Positions 15,672 to 22,515 of a DNA stretch of 28,906 nucleotides are shown one piece after another. Under the pieces are notes generated by a model. The model saw nothing but the letters and a program-made list of their open reading frames with translations, ran no database searches and was not told the DNA's origin. The number at the start of each line of letters is the position of its first letter. Position 1 is the first letter of the stretch. Location of the stretch: the NCBI GenBank assembly GCA_045577655.1, contig JAZNIU010000046.1, forward strand, positions 1 to 28,906, in the 5' to 3' direction. The stretch is from RGIG7450 sp045577655 (lineage in GTDB: Bacteria > Bacillota > Clostridia > RUG12999). A program made the translations under genes and the position numbers.

Positions 15672-16701
15672 TTAAATTCCTTTCGGGGTTATTTAAAGTA
15701 TTATTTAATTCACTTTTTAAATATTCCAGCATGGAAACGGCTTTGGAATAGTCCATTCGGGTGGGGCCGACCAAAGCAATTCTGCCGCTTTTGCCGCTGA
15801 TATTATAACTCAGCACCGCCATGGAACAATCGCTGAACTCTTCAAACGGATTTTCATGACCGATAAGAACGCTGATGTCATTGTCTTCCAGCGGGATTGT
15901 TGCAAGAGACTGCATATTTTCTTTATTATGAATAAAATTAAGCAATTTCTTTGCTTTTTCAACATTGGCATACTCGGGAAAGTTTAAAAGGTTAACAGAA
16001 CCGTTAACGGTAACGTCCCTTCCGCCGGTGCCTATCGCCTCGCAGATAAACTCCATAACAGAATCTATAAGCAGTTTGTTCTCGGGAAAGAGAAGTTTAA
16101 TTGCACTGATAAGTTCAAGCGAAATGTCAGCTGCGGAAAGACCCTTTAAATATGTGCTGAGAGTTTTGGTAAGCTTCACGGCAATCTGTTCAGTCATATC
16201 GCTTGTGTTTATAAGACGGTTTTTTATGGACCCGTCTTTTGCAATAACAAGTGCAACAACACGATAGCTGTTTATAAAAAGTATTTGCACAGAATCAATA
16301 AGCGGTTTTTCGGAAGAAGTTGTAACCGAAAGAGCAGCATAGTTTGAAATGTGCGCCAGCACGGAAGAAAGCTCCGACATAATTGAGTTAGCTTCCTGCA
16401 TTTTGTTAATCATTGCTTCTCTCATGGAAAGCATTTCGCTTATTGTAAGCTTATATTTTCCAAGCATACTGTCAACAAAAACCCTGTACCCCAGATCGGA
16501 GGGGATACGACCGGCTGAAGCGTGGGGCTGGTATAAATAGCCCATTTCCTCAAGGTCTGCCATCTCGTTTCTTATGGTAGCCGAGCTTAAACTCTGTATG
16601 TGATTTTTGGATATTGTGCGGGAACCCACCGGCTCTGCAGTTTCGATATAATCTTTAATAACTGCCTGAAGAATTTGTTTTTTGCGTTCGCCAAGTTCCA
16701 T
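15661..16701 (-). CDS. hrcA: Heat-inducible transcription repressor HrcA
   Basis: Repressor of 346 residues that binds CIRCE and shuts off the operon; its folding is helped by GroEL in studied species. The N-terminal winged helix has MELGERKKQILQAVIKDYI, AEPVGSRTISK and SSATIRNEMADLEEMGYL. The GAF-like and C-terminal parts include VLIGHENPFEEFSDCSMAVLSY and GRIALVGPTRMDYSKAV, which are diagnostic. ATG at 16701 gives the usual HrcA N-terminus; the ribosome-binding site is weak (AGGGATGGTGG) and a GTG at 16707 is possible. It is the first gene of its operon with a CIRCE 24-50 bases upstream, so it represses itself. Confidence 0.97.
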   Translation of the reverse strand: MELGERKKQILQAVIKDYIETAEPVGSRTISKNHIQSLSSATIRNEMADLEEMGYLYQPHASAGRIPSDLGYRVFVDSMLGKYKLTISEMLSMREAMINKMQEANSIMSELSSVLAHISNYAALSVTTSSEKPLIDSVQILFINSYRVVALVIAKDGSIKNRLINTSDMTEQIAVKLTKTLSTYLKGLSAADISLELISAIKLLFPENKLLIDSVMEFICEAIGTGGRDVTVNGSVNLLNFPEYANVEKAKKLLNFIHNKENMQSLATIPLEDNDISVLIGHENPFEEFSDCSMAVLSYNISGKSGRIALVGPTRMDYSKAVSMLEYLKSELNNTLNNPERNLNDE

Positions 16702-16724
16702 ATTCACACCACCATCCCTATGTA

Positions 16725-16751
16725 TTAGCACTCGAAGATGTTGAGTGCTAA
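16725..16751. promoter_or_regulatory. CIRCE operator
   Basis: TTAGCACTC (16725-16733), nine-base spacer, GAGTGCTAA (16743-16751): an exact match to the CIRCE consensus, the HrcA binding site. It lies directly downstream of the hrcA -10 box (16756-16761), over the transcription start region, so a bound HrcA blocks initiation of the whole operon. Confidence 0.98.
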
Positions 16752-16755
16752 TAAT

Positions 16756-16784
16756 AAGATACCACTTTTTTCCGGTAAAGTCAA
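16756..16784 (-). promoter_or_regulatory. Sigma-A promoter of the hrcA-grpE-dnaK-dnaJ operon
   Basis: Minus strand: -35 TTGACT (16779-16784), 17-base spacer, -10 TATCTT (16756-16761) with upstream TGG (extended -10). The -35 begins 8 bases past the terminase stop codon, so this promoter is squeezed between the terminase gene and CIRCE. Confidence 0.88.
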
Positions 16785-16792
16785 TAGGAAAA

Positions 16793-18025
16793 TCAGAAAT
16801 CGTTCATAAAAGGTTCGATGCTATATTCAAAAGCATCCAGGCTGTCGATGTTGATGCTGCCGTTGTCGAGCCGTTTGTCGGCAGTGGGGGAATCCTCCCA
16901 CACGGCTGTGGAAAATGCTTCTATGAGATTTGTGCAGCTGTTGTAAACAAAATATTTCCCGCGGGACATAAGACCAAGTACAGATTTTATGCGTTCGTTA
17001 ACAGGGCTTTTGCGCGCGTTTCTGACATCCACACAAAGTCCGTTTGTCATTGCCGCCATGGAAAGCCCGTTTACCAGGGTTGTTTCCGCATTGTCGCAGT
17101 AGACATCGTATATGGTATATTTTGCAGAGCATTTTCGGACAAAATCCACAAAATACTTTTCCAGACGCACGGGAGAAAGAGGTTCTTTAATATAGAATTC
17201 GTCTAAAGTTATTATTTTATCCATATTATGGGTAAAACCGGTGCATACAAAAGCATGTGCCGACTTGTTTCCGCCAAAGTCTATGCCTATGGAGGCAAAG
17301 GCTATTTCTTCAGCACTGATGTCGTTTTCACTTATAATATATTTTTCAGGATTGTTGGCAAAATCAAGATATATAACTCCTTCTGCCGCTTTCCAGAGTC
17401 CCAGTATGTATCTGTCATAGTATACGCCTGAATATTCTTTTTTTAGGTTTTCAACATATTCCTTGTCAAGAAAGGTATTGTCGGAAATGTGAAAGGTTTC
17501 AAAAAGCATATCAAGTTCGTCTGCTCTGTCAATATATTTCTTCTTAAGCCAATGAAAAGGACTGTCAGGATTTGTTGTAGCAAAAAGTTTTGCCCCGCTG
17601 TCGCTCAGACGGGACAAAAGCATAGAGAAAAAGTTTTCGTCAAACAGTGTCAGTTCGTCGCAATAGGCGCCTGTAAGAGTAAGCCCCCTGATTTTGCTTT
17701 CCGACCTGCTGTCAGATGCTCCTTCAAAAAAGATGCGGCGGTCAAAAAGGATCCCCTCTTTTTTAGCAATGGAATAAGAAAAATTGTCTCTGCCCACAAG
17801 TTTTTCAAGCAGAGTCAGAACATTTCTTTCGAGAGAAACAAGAGTTTTTGAAGACATCAGATAGTTTCCCTCTTTTGGCATGGAAGCAATCCAAAAAGCC
17901 CACAGAACAAGGCTTATCCAGGTTTTACCGCTGCGGACGCTGCCCGACAAAATGTTTATTCTGGCAAGACGGTCTTTTTGCCAAAGACGCATCAGTTTCA
18001 TTTGTTTTTCACTGTAAATGGGCAT
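16793..18025 (-). CDS. Orphan phage terminase large subunit (PBSX/Terminase_3 type)
   Basis: Packaging ATPase-nuclease of 410 residues, normally part of a phage head-packaging module. ATPase domain: Walker A GSVRSGKT (28-35), Walker B region ending in Asp123-Glu124 (TGAYCDELTLFDE), coupling motif ATTNPDSPFHWLK (149-161). RNase H-like nuclease domain: Asp249 in IGIDFGG, Asp311 in YCDNAE, Asp394/Asp397 in INIDSLDAFEYSIE. All key acidic residues are present and the frame is open to a normal C-terminus. ATG at 18025 is chosen because AAAGGAG lies exactly 7 bases upstream; that Shine-Dalgarno sits inside a terminator hairpin. No small terminase, portal, capsid or integrase gene flanks it; neighbours are housekeeping genes. 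A domesticated or remnant gene is likely; the function is unknown. Confidence 0.93.
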   Translation of the reverse strand: MPIYSEKQMKLMRLWQKDRLARINILSGSVRSGKTWISLVLWAFWIASMPKEGNYLMSSKTLVSLERNVLTLLEKLVGRDNFSYSIAKKEGILFDRRIFFEGASDSRSESKIRGLTLTGAYCDELTLFDENFFSMLLSRLSDSGAKLFATTNPDSPFHWLKKKYIDRADELDMLFETFHISDNTFLDKEYVENLKKEYSGVYYDRYILGLWKAAEGVIYLDFANNPEKYIISENDISAEEIAFASIGIDFGGNKSAHAFVCTGFTHNMDKIITLDEFYIKEPLSPVRLEKYFVDFVRKCSAKYTIYDVYCDNAETTLVNGLSMAAMTNGLCVDVRNARKSPVNERIKSVLGLMSRGKYFVYNSCTNLIEAFSTAVWEDSPTADKRLDNGSINIDSLDAFEYSIEPFMNDF

Positions 18026-18067
18026 AAAAAAACTCCTTTCCAAACAAAGTTATCATTTGGAAAGGAG
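18026..18067 (-). terminator. Intrinsic terminator after the apgM-like gene that also hides the terminase Shine-Dalgarno
   Basis: Perfect 12-bp arms: CTCCTTTCCAAA (plus 18033-18044) and TTTGGAAAGGAG (18056-18067), with an 11-base loop. On the minus strand the stem is followed at once by seven T residues (18026-18032) and then the terminase ATG (18023-18025). The 3' arm contains AAAGGAG, the only Shine-Dalgarno for terminase, fully paired to CTCCTTT of the 5' arm. The same element would therefore end apgM-like transcription and block ribosome loading on read-through RNA. Confidence 0.9.
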
Positions 18068-18076
18068 CTACTACTA

Positions 18077-19279
18077 TCATTTTTCTAAAAACATATCCAT
18101 AAGACGATAGCCATCTTCCACAAAAAGTCCTGTGGAGGCAGCATATTTCTCACAGTAAAGGGCGTCCGGATTATTTTTTTCGTCATTACTGCGATAAATG
18201 AGGAAGGGTACAGGCTCGCGCGAATGAGTTTTTGTTGAAAGAGGTGTTGGGTGGTCGGGCAGAATCATTATGCTAAAATCCTGACCGGCACTCTTTAACC
18301 TGTCAATAACTATTTTAAGTGCACGGCTGTCAAGATATTCAATAGATTTGATTTTGTTTTCCGTTTCGCCGCGGTGACCGCATTCGTCGGGTGCTTCATA
18401 GTGAAGATAAACAAAATCGTCGCCGCCGAGAAGACGGTCGGCTGCGGCATTTGCTTTGCCCTCAAAATTGGTATGAATATTGCCGGTAGCGTTTTCAACT
18501 TCAACCACATTCATGTCGGCGCAAACACCAAGACCTTTAACCAGATCCACTGCGGAAACAACGCTGCCTGAAAGACCGGTTTTTTCTTTAAAAGAAGAAA
18601 TCTTCGGTTTAGTTCCCTCGCCCCACAGCCAGATTGAGTTGGCAGGGTTAAGACCTCTTTTGATTCTGTCTTTGTTTACCGGATGGTTCATTAAAAATTC
18701 ATAGCTTTTTTTCATCATCTCGCAGAAAAGAGGCTCGCTTGGCATATGGTCGGTTATTTTTTTGTCAGAAATATCGTGCGGGGGACAAAGCTTAAAGCTT
18801 TTGCTGCAGTTTTTCCACAAAAGAATATGACGATAGGAAAAACCGGGGTAAAAGGACATTTCTTCACTGCCCAGGAATTTTTGAATATCTTTTATGAGAA
18901 TATGTGCTTCTTCGGTTGTAATTTCGTCGGAGGAATAGTCCACCATAGTTTTGTTTTCATACACAGGGTCGTCCGAAAGGGTAACAAGGTTGCAACGGAA
19001 AGTCATATCAGCCTCGTCAAACGGAACGCCGATGCTTGCCGCTTCAAGAGGTGAACGGCCTGTATAATATTTTGCAGTATCATACCCCATAACAGAAAGA
19101 TTGGCAACGTCACTGCCGGGAGAAAGTGTGTCCGGAACAGTTTTCACCATGCCGACAGTTCCCTTTTTTGCAAGACTGTCAATAAGCGGTTTTTTTGCAA
19201 TTTCAAGCGGTGTTTTATTATCGTAAGAGGGAAGCGGAAGGTCTGCCATGCCGTCTCCCAAAAGAACAATATATTTCAT
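18077..19279 (-). CDS. ApgM-like alkaline-phosphatase-superfamily enzyme, probable alternative homoserine kinase
   Basis: Cytoplasmic metalloenzyme of 400 residues related to cofactor-independent phosphoglycerate mutase of the archaeal type. Visible motifs: VLLGDGMADLPL (first metal Asp), DTLSPGSDVANLSVMGYD (nucleophile Ser region), TGRSPLEAASIGV, FRCNLVTL, VYLHYEAPDECGHRGE (metal Asp/His) and ILPDHPTPLSTKTHSREPVPF (DH metal pair). A clade of this family is annotated as proposed homoserine kinase. The divergent position beside hom and lysC and the DHPTP form of the last motif suggest that role here; a glycolytic mutase remains possible. ATG at 19279 has GGAG 9 bases upstream; an ATG at 19288 touches that site. 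It has its own promoter and ends in the strong terminator before terminase. Confidence 0.88.
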   Translation of the reverse strand: MKYIVLLGDGMADLPLPSYDNKTPLEIAKKPLIDSLAKKGTVGMVKTVPDTLSPGSDVANLSVMGYDTAKYYTGRSPLEAASIGVPFDEADMTFRCNLVTLSDDPVYENKTMVDYSSDEITTEEAHILIKDIQKFLGSEEMSFYPGFSYRHILLWKNCSKSFKLCPPHDISDKKITDHMPSEPLFCEMMKKSYEFLMNHPVNKDRIKRGLNPANSIWLWGEGTKPKISSFKEKTGLSGSVVSAVDLVKGLGVCADMNVVEVENATGNIHTNFEGKANAAADRLLGGDDFVYLHYEAPDECGHRGETENKIKSIEYLDSRALKIVIDRLKSAGQDFSIMILPDHPTPLSTKTHSREPVPFLIYRSNDEKNNPDALYCEKYAASTGLFVEDGYRLMDMFLEK

Positions 19280-19301
19280 TTTAGACATCTCCTTTAAAAA
19301 A

Positions 19302-19330
19302 ATTATACCATAGCAGCAGAAAACATGCAA
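19302..19330 (-). promoter_or_regulatory. Sigma-A promoter of the apgM-like gene
   Basis: Minus strand: -35 TTGCAT (19325-19330), 17-base spacer, -10 TATAAT (19302-19307) preceded by ATGG (extended -10). It faces away from the hom promoter; the two -35 boxes are 18 bases apart. Confidence 0.87.
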
Positions 19331-19353
19331 GAAAAAATAAAAAAATTCTTGCA
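19326..19353. repeat. Inverted repeat linking the two divergent -35 boxes
   Basis: TGCAAGAA (19326-19333) and TTCTTGCA (19346-19353) are perfect 8-bp arms around a 12-base A/T spacer. Each arm overlaps one -35 element, of the apgM-like gene and of hom. It is a candidate binding site for a dimeric regulator of both transcripts. Part of the symmetry is expected simply because both -35 boxes read TTGCA. Confidence 0.6.
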
Positions 19354-19377
19354 ATTTATGTAATTATGTGGTAAAAT
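19349..19377 (+). promoter_or_regulatory. Sigma-A promoter of hom-lysC
   Basis: Plus strand: -35 TTGCAA (19349-19354), 17-base spacer, -10 TAAAAT (19372-19377), with TGTGG before it (extended -10). The 5' leader would be about 30 bases, too short for a lysine riboswitch or T-box, so control at this promoter is more likely. Confidence 0.87.
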
Positions 19378-19415
19378 ATACTCTACGATTATTTTTAAGA
19401 AAAGGGGGAAAGACC

Positions 19416-20603
19416 ATGTCAAAGGTTGCAATACTTGGATACGGAGTGGTAGGCTCGGGCGTTTACGAGATAATAAAAGGAGGAGTGACCTGTGGTACCA
19501 CCCCTGTTGAAGTTAAGTATATACTTGACATAAGAGATTTTGAAGACCATCCTGAAAAACATTTGTTTGTTAAGGATTTCGGAGTTATTTTAGCTGATGA
19601 AGAGGTTGATATTGTCGCAGAGGTTATAGGCGGTGCAACTGTTGCATACCAATTTACAAAGGCAGCACTTCTGGCAGGCAAAAATGTTGTTACCTCAAAC
19701 AAAGAGCTTGTGGCAACACACGGCACAGAACTTCTTGCAATAGCAAAGGAAAAAGGCGTAAGCTATCTGTTTGAAGCAAGTGTTGGGGGAGGAATTCCTC
19801 TCATTCATCCTATGGCAAAATGTCTTGCAGCAAACAAAATAACCCGTATTATGGGAATACTCAACGGCACAACAAACTACATTCTTACCAGCATGGTTAA
19901 AGACGGAAAAAGTTTTGAAGATGCACTTTCAAGTGCCCAGAAAAATGGTTATGCGGAAGCAGATCCCACTGCAGATATTGAGGGGATTGACGCTTGCAGA
20001 AAAATTGCTATTTTGTCTTCGCTTGTATATGGAAACAGCGTAAAATGCGAAGATATTTACACCGAGGGTATTACAAAAATCACTCTTGACGATGTAAACT
20101 ATGCGGCAAAATTCGGATGTTCTATCAAGCTTATATGTTTTTCTGAAAAGACAGAAAAGGGTGCGGAAATATGGGTTTCACCAATGCTTCTGCCAAACAG
20201 CTTCCCACTCGCAGGAGTTGACGATGTGTTCAATGCAGGCATGGTACGCGGCAACAATGTCGGTGATGTTATGATGTATGGTCGCGGCGCGGGGAAACTT
20301 CCCACTGCAAGTGCAGTGTTATCTGACATACTGGATATTGCATCAGGCGAGGCAATAAAAAGACCTATCAGCTGGATGGGTCCGGACATTGAAGTTACAA
20401 AACACGAAGATACTGTTTCAAAATATTATGTAAGATGCGGAAAAGAAGATTTAAATGCAGCGAAAACCTTGTTTGGCGATGCTGAGTTTTTAAGTGCAGA
20501 AGAAACAGTATTTATAACACAGAAAACAGTGAACAAAGAACTGACAGGCAAGCTTGCTCAGTTTAAGTCAGTTAAATCAGTAATAAAAGTATACAGTGAA
20601 TAA
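19416..20603 (+). CDS. hom: Homoserine dehydrogenase
   Basis: NAD(P)-dependent enzyme of 395 residues that reduces aspartate semialdehyde to homoserine, the branch to threonine and methionine. The N-terminal Rossmann fold starts MSKVAILGYGVVGSGVYEI. Conserved later parts are AGKNVVTSNKELVATHG, YLFEASVGGGIPLI, MGILNGTTNYILTSM, AQKNGYAEADPTADIEGIDACRKIAILS (catalytic Asp/Lys region) and NNVGDVMMYGRGAGKLPTASAVLSD. After about residue 325 a short tail (YYVRCGKED to VIKVYSE) looks like a reduced ACT-type regulatory domain. ATG at 19416 is chosen for the Shine-Dalgarno AAGGGGG 7 bases upstream and the family start; an in-frame ATG at 19368 lies in the promoter. It is cotranscribed with lysC, 21 bases apart. 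Confidence 0.97.
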   Translation: MSKVAILGYGVVGSGVYEIIKGGVTCGTTPVEVKYILDIRDFEDHPEKHLFVKDFGVILADEEVDIVAEVIGGATVAYQFTKAALLAGKNVVTSNKELVATHGTELLAIAKEKGVSYLFEASVGGGIPLIHPMAKCLAANKITRIMGILNGTTNYILTSMVKDGKSFEDALSSAQKNGYAEADPTADIEGIDACRKIAILSSLVYGNSVKCEDIYTEGITKITLDDVNYAAKFGCSIKLICFSEKTEKGAEIWVSPMLLPNSFPLAGVDDVFNAGMVRGNNVGDVMMYGRGAGKLPTASAVLSDILDIASGEAIKRPISWMGPDIEVTKHEDTVSKYYVRCGKEDLNAAKTLFGDAEFLSAEETVFITQKTVNKELTGKLAQFKSVKSVIKVYSE

Positions 20604-20624
20604 TAAACAAAATGGGGGATAGAA

Positions 20625-21830
20625 ATGGCACTGATTGTTCAGAAATTCGGAGGCAGCTCCGTAGCAAATGCAGAAAAAATATTTAATGTTGCAAACAGAG
20701 TAATTGACACTTATAACGGGGGAAACAAGGTTATTGTTGTAGTGTCTGCTATGGGTGATACCACAGACGAACTCATTGAAAAGGCAATGGAAATAAATCC
20801 TGCCGGCTCAAAAAGAGAAATGGATATGCTCCTTTCAACAGGTGAGCAGGTTACAATTTCTCTTCTTGCTATGGCAATTGAAAAACTGGGTTATCCGGCA
20901 ATCTCGCTCACAGGCTGGCAAATCGGTATGAAAACAGACTCGGTTTACAGCAATGCAAGAATTCATAAGATAGACTGCGAAAGAATTAACAACGAGCTTG
21001 ACAAAAACAGAATTGTTATTGTTGCAGGATTCCAGGGTATAAACAAATACGATGATATCACAACACTTGGCCGTGGCGGAAGCGACACTACAGCGGTTTC
21101 TATTGCTGCAGCAATGCACGCAGACCTTTGTGAAATTTACACAGACGTTGACGGGGTTTACACAGCAGACCCGAGAATTGTTAAAGATGCAGTAAAGCTT
21201 GAAACAGTTTCTTATGACGAAATGCTTGAACTTGCAAGTCTTGGTGCAAACGTGCTTCACAACAGATCAGTTGAAATGGCAAAAAAATATGGTGTTAATC
21301 TGGCAGTAAAATCAAGTTTTAATAAAGTTGAAGGAACATATGTTAAGGAGGTAAGCAAAATGGAAAAAATGATGATAAAGGGTGTAGCCCGTGACAATGA
21401 TGTTGCTCGTATCGCGGTGGTAGGTCTTGAAGACCAGCCGGGAGTTGCTTTTAAAATATTCTCAGTTCTTGCAAAAGAAAAAATCAATGTAGATATTATT
21501 CTTCAGTCAATAGGCCGCGGGAACACAAAAGATATTTCTTTCACAGTAACAGAATCCAATATGGAAAAAGCGGTTGCTATTTTAGAAGCTAACAAAGATA
21601 CTATCAAATATGAAAAAATTGAAAGCACAACAGACATTTCAAAAGTTTCCATTGTTGGCGCAGGCATGGTTAACAACCCGGGAGTTGCCTCCACAATGTT
21701 TGAAGCACTTTACGGTGCAGGAATTAACATCCACATGATTTCAACTTCTGAAATCAAAGTTTCAGTTCTGGTTGATCTGGAAAATGCTGAAAGAGCAGTT
21801 AAAGTTATTCACGATAAATTTAATTCCTAA
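20625..21830 (+). CDS. lysC: Aspartate kinase, with probable internal start for a beta subunit
   Basis: Cytoplasmic kinase of 401 residues that phosphorylates L-aspartate, the first step toward lysine, threonine and methionine. Kinase-domain signs: LIVQKFGGSSVANAEKI, VVVSAMGDTTDELIE, LLSTGEQVTISLLA, VAGFQGIN, TTLGRGGSDTTAVSIAA, YTDVDGVYTADPRIV and ASLGANVLHNRSVEMAKKY. Two ACT regulatory domains follow (VARIAVVGLEDQPGVAFKIF and VSIVGAGMVNNPGVASTMFEAL), so feedback by lysine or threonine is expected. The start is ATG at 20625 after GGGGG. It follows hom and is closed by a terminator. An exact Shine-Dalgarno inside the gene points to an alpha2-beta2-type enzyme as in Bacillus. Confidence 0.98.
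   Translation: MALIVQKFGGSSVANAEKIFNVANRVIDTYNGGNKVIVVVSAMGDTTDELIEKAMEINPAGSKREMDMLLSTGEQVTISLLAMAIEKLGYPAISLTGWQIGMKTDSVYSNARIHKIDCERINNELDKNRIVIVAGFQGINKYDDITTLGRGGSDTTAVSIAAAMHADLCEIYTDVDGVYTADPRIVKDAVKLETVSYDEMLELASLGANVLHNRSVEMAKKYGVNLAVKSSFNKVEGTYVKEVSKMEKMMIKGVARDNDVARIAVVGLEDQPGVAFKIFSVLAKEKINVDIILQSIGRGNTKDISFTVTESNMEKAVAILEANKDTIKYEKIESTTDISKVSIVGAGMVNNPGVASTMFEALYGAGINIHMISTSEIKVSVLVDLENAERAVKVIHDKFNS
21345..21830 (+). promoter_or_regulatory. Internal ribosome-binding site and beta-subunit frame within lysC
   Basis: AAGGAGGT (21345-21352) lies 7 bases before an in-frame ATG at 21360 (Met246 of aspartate kinase). Translation from it would give 156 residues, the two ACT domains alone. 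This matches the known internal start of Bacillus subtilis lysC and is placed exactly at the kinase/ACT boundary. Expression is inferred, not seen. Confidence 0.72.
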
Positions 21831-21840
21831 AAAACATAAC

Positions 21841-21880
21841 GGGTCTTGGACAGCTTTTATGTACCAAGACCCTGTTTTTT
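21841..21880 (+). terminator. Intrinsic terminator of hom-lysC
   Basis: Arms GGGTCTTGG (21841-21849) and CCAAGACCC (21864-21872) are perfect complements with a 14-base loop. A TGTTTTTT tail follows. The hairpin starts 10 bases after the lysC stop and ends just before the ribosome-binding site of the next gene. Confidence 0.93.
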
Positions 21881-21894
21881 ACTGGGGTGATTTT

Positions 21895-22488
21895 TTGGCA
21901 AAAATTTTTGTATATAATGTAAATGATTTAGAGGATAAAGAGCTTTTTAAAAAAGAATATAACAATGCTCCGGTTTTCCGCAAAGAGAAAATTGACAGAT
22001 TATCTTTAGAAAATGACAAAAGACTGTCGCTTGGTGCGTGGATTGCTCTTGAAAGGGCTATGGAAAGTGCTGGCGTGAAAGGTGAAGTTGCACTTTCTGA
22101 AAACGGAAAACCATATCTGCGTGACAATGAACTTCATTTTAACCTTTCGCATTCAGGCGAACTTGCAATTTGTGCAATATCAGAAAATCCGGTTGGCGTT
22201 GATATAGAAAAAATAAGAGAGGTTGACTTAAAACTTACCGAAAAGGTTTTTGGGAAAAAAGAAAAAATGTCCCCGGAAGATTTTTTTAAAATGTGGACCA
22301 GGAAAGAAAGCTTTTTGAAATGTCTGGGAGAAGGGTTTAAGTCAAAAAAAACAAAAACCGACCTGTCACAAGACAGGGTTGAAACAGAAAACAAGGTGTA
22401 TTTTCTTGAAACTCTTTTGTTTGGAGATTATGTAATTTCTGTATGCACACGCGACAAAAAAGAAAAACACAAGATAATAAAAATATGA
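21895..22488 (+). CDS. 4'-phosphopantetheinyl transferase, Sfp/AcpT superfamily
   Basis: Enzyme of 197 residues that moves phosphopantetheine from coenzyme A onto a Ser of an acyl- or peptidyl-carrier protein. Family motifs: LSENGKPYLRDNELHFNLSHSGEL (substrate and CoA binding, HFNLSHS), VGVDIEKI with metal Asp103, and WTRKESFLKCLGEG with metal Glu138 and Lys142. TTG at 21895 is chosen because GGGG (21884-21887) lies 7 bases upstream and the product MAKIFVYNV resembles usual starts. Longer in-frame versions would begin inside lysC or in the terminator hairpin. No carrier-protein, polyketide or peptide-synthetase gene is nearby, so the target is unknown. Expression probably relies on read-through of the lysC terminator, as no separate promoter was seen. 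Confidence 0.87.
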   Translation: MAKIFVYNVNDLEDKELFKKEYNNAPVFRKEKIDRLSLENDKRLSLGAWIALERAMESAGVKGEVALSENGKPYLRDNELHFNLSHSGELAICAISENPVGVDIEKIREVDLKLTEKVFGKKEKMSPEDFFKMWTRKESFLKCLGEGFKSKKTKTDLSQDRVETENKVYFLETLLFGDYVISVCTRDKKEKHKIIKI

Positions 22489-22510
22489 GGCGGAGAATTT
22501 CTCCGCCTCA
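22486..22510. terminator. Bidirectional terminator between convergent genes
   Basis: Perfect 11-bp arms TGAGGCGGAGA (22486-22496) and TCTCCGCCTCA (22500-22510) with a 3-base loop. The plus strand continues ATTTATTATTT and the minus strand TATTTTTATTAT, so it can serve both the phosphopantetheinyl transferase gene and the PEP carboxykinase gene. The transferase stop codon TGA is the first triplet of the stem. Confidence 0.88.
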
Positions 22511-22515
22511 ATTTA

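Noticed and set aside
15183..15800. A 205-codon plus-strand open frame opposite grpE and the end of hrcA.
   Set aside because: Both genes beneath it are certain. The product is rich in Phe, Cys and His, as expected from the reverse complement of AT-rich lysine/glutamate codons.
16793..18067. A prophage or mobile island around the terminase gene.
   Set aside because: No integrase, attachment-site repeats, portal, capsid, tail or lysis genes are present; XerD at 4982 belongs to the spoIIM synteny and is far away.
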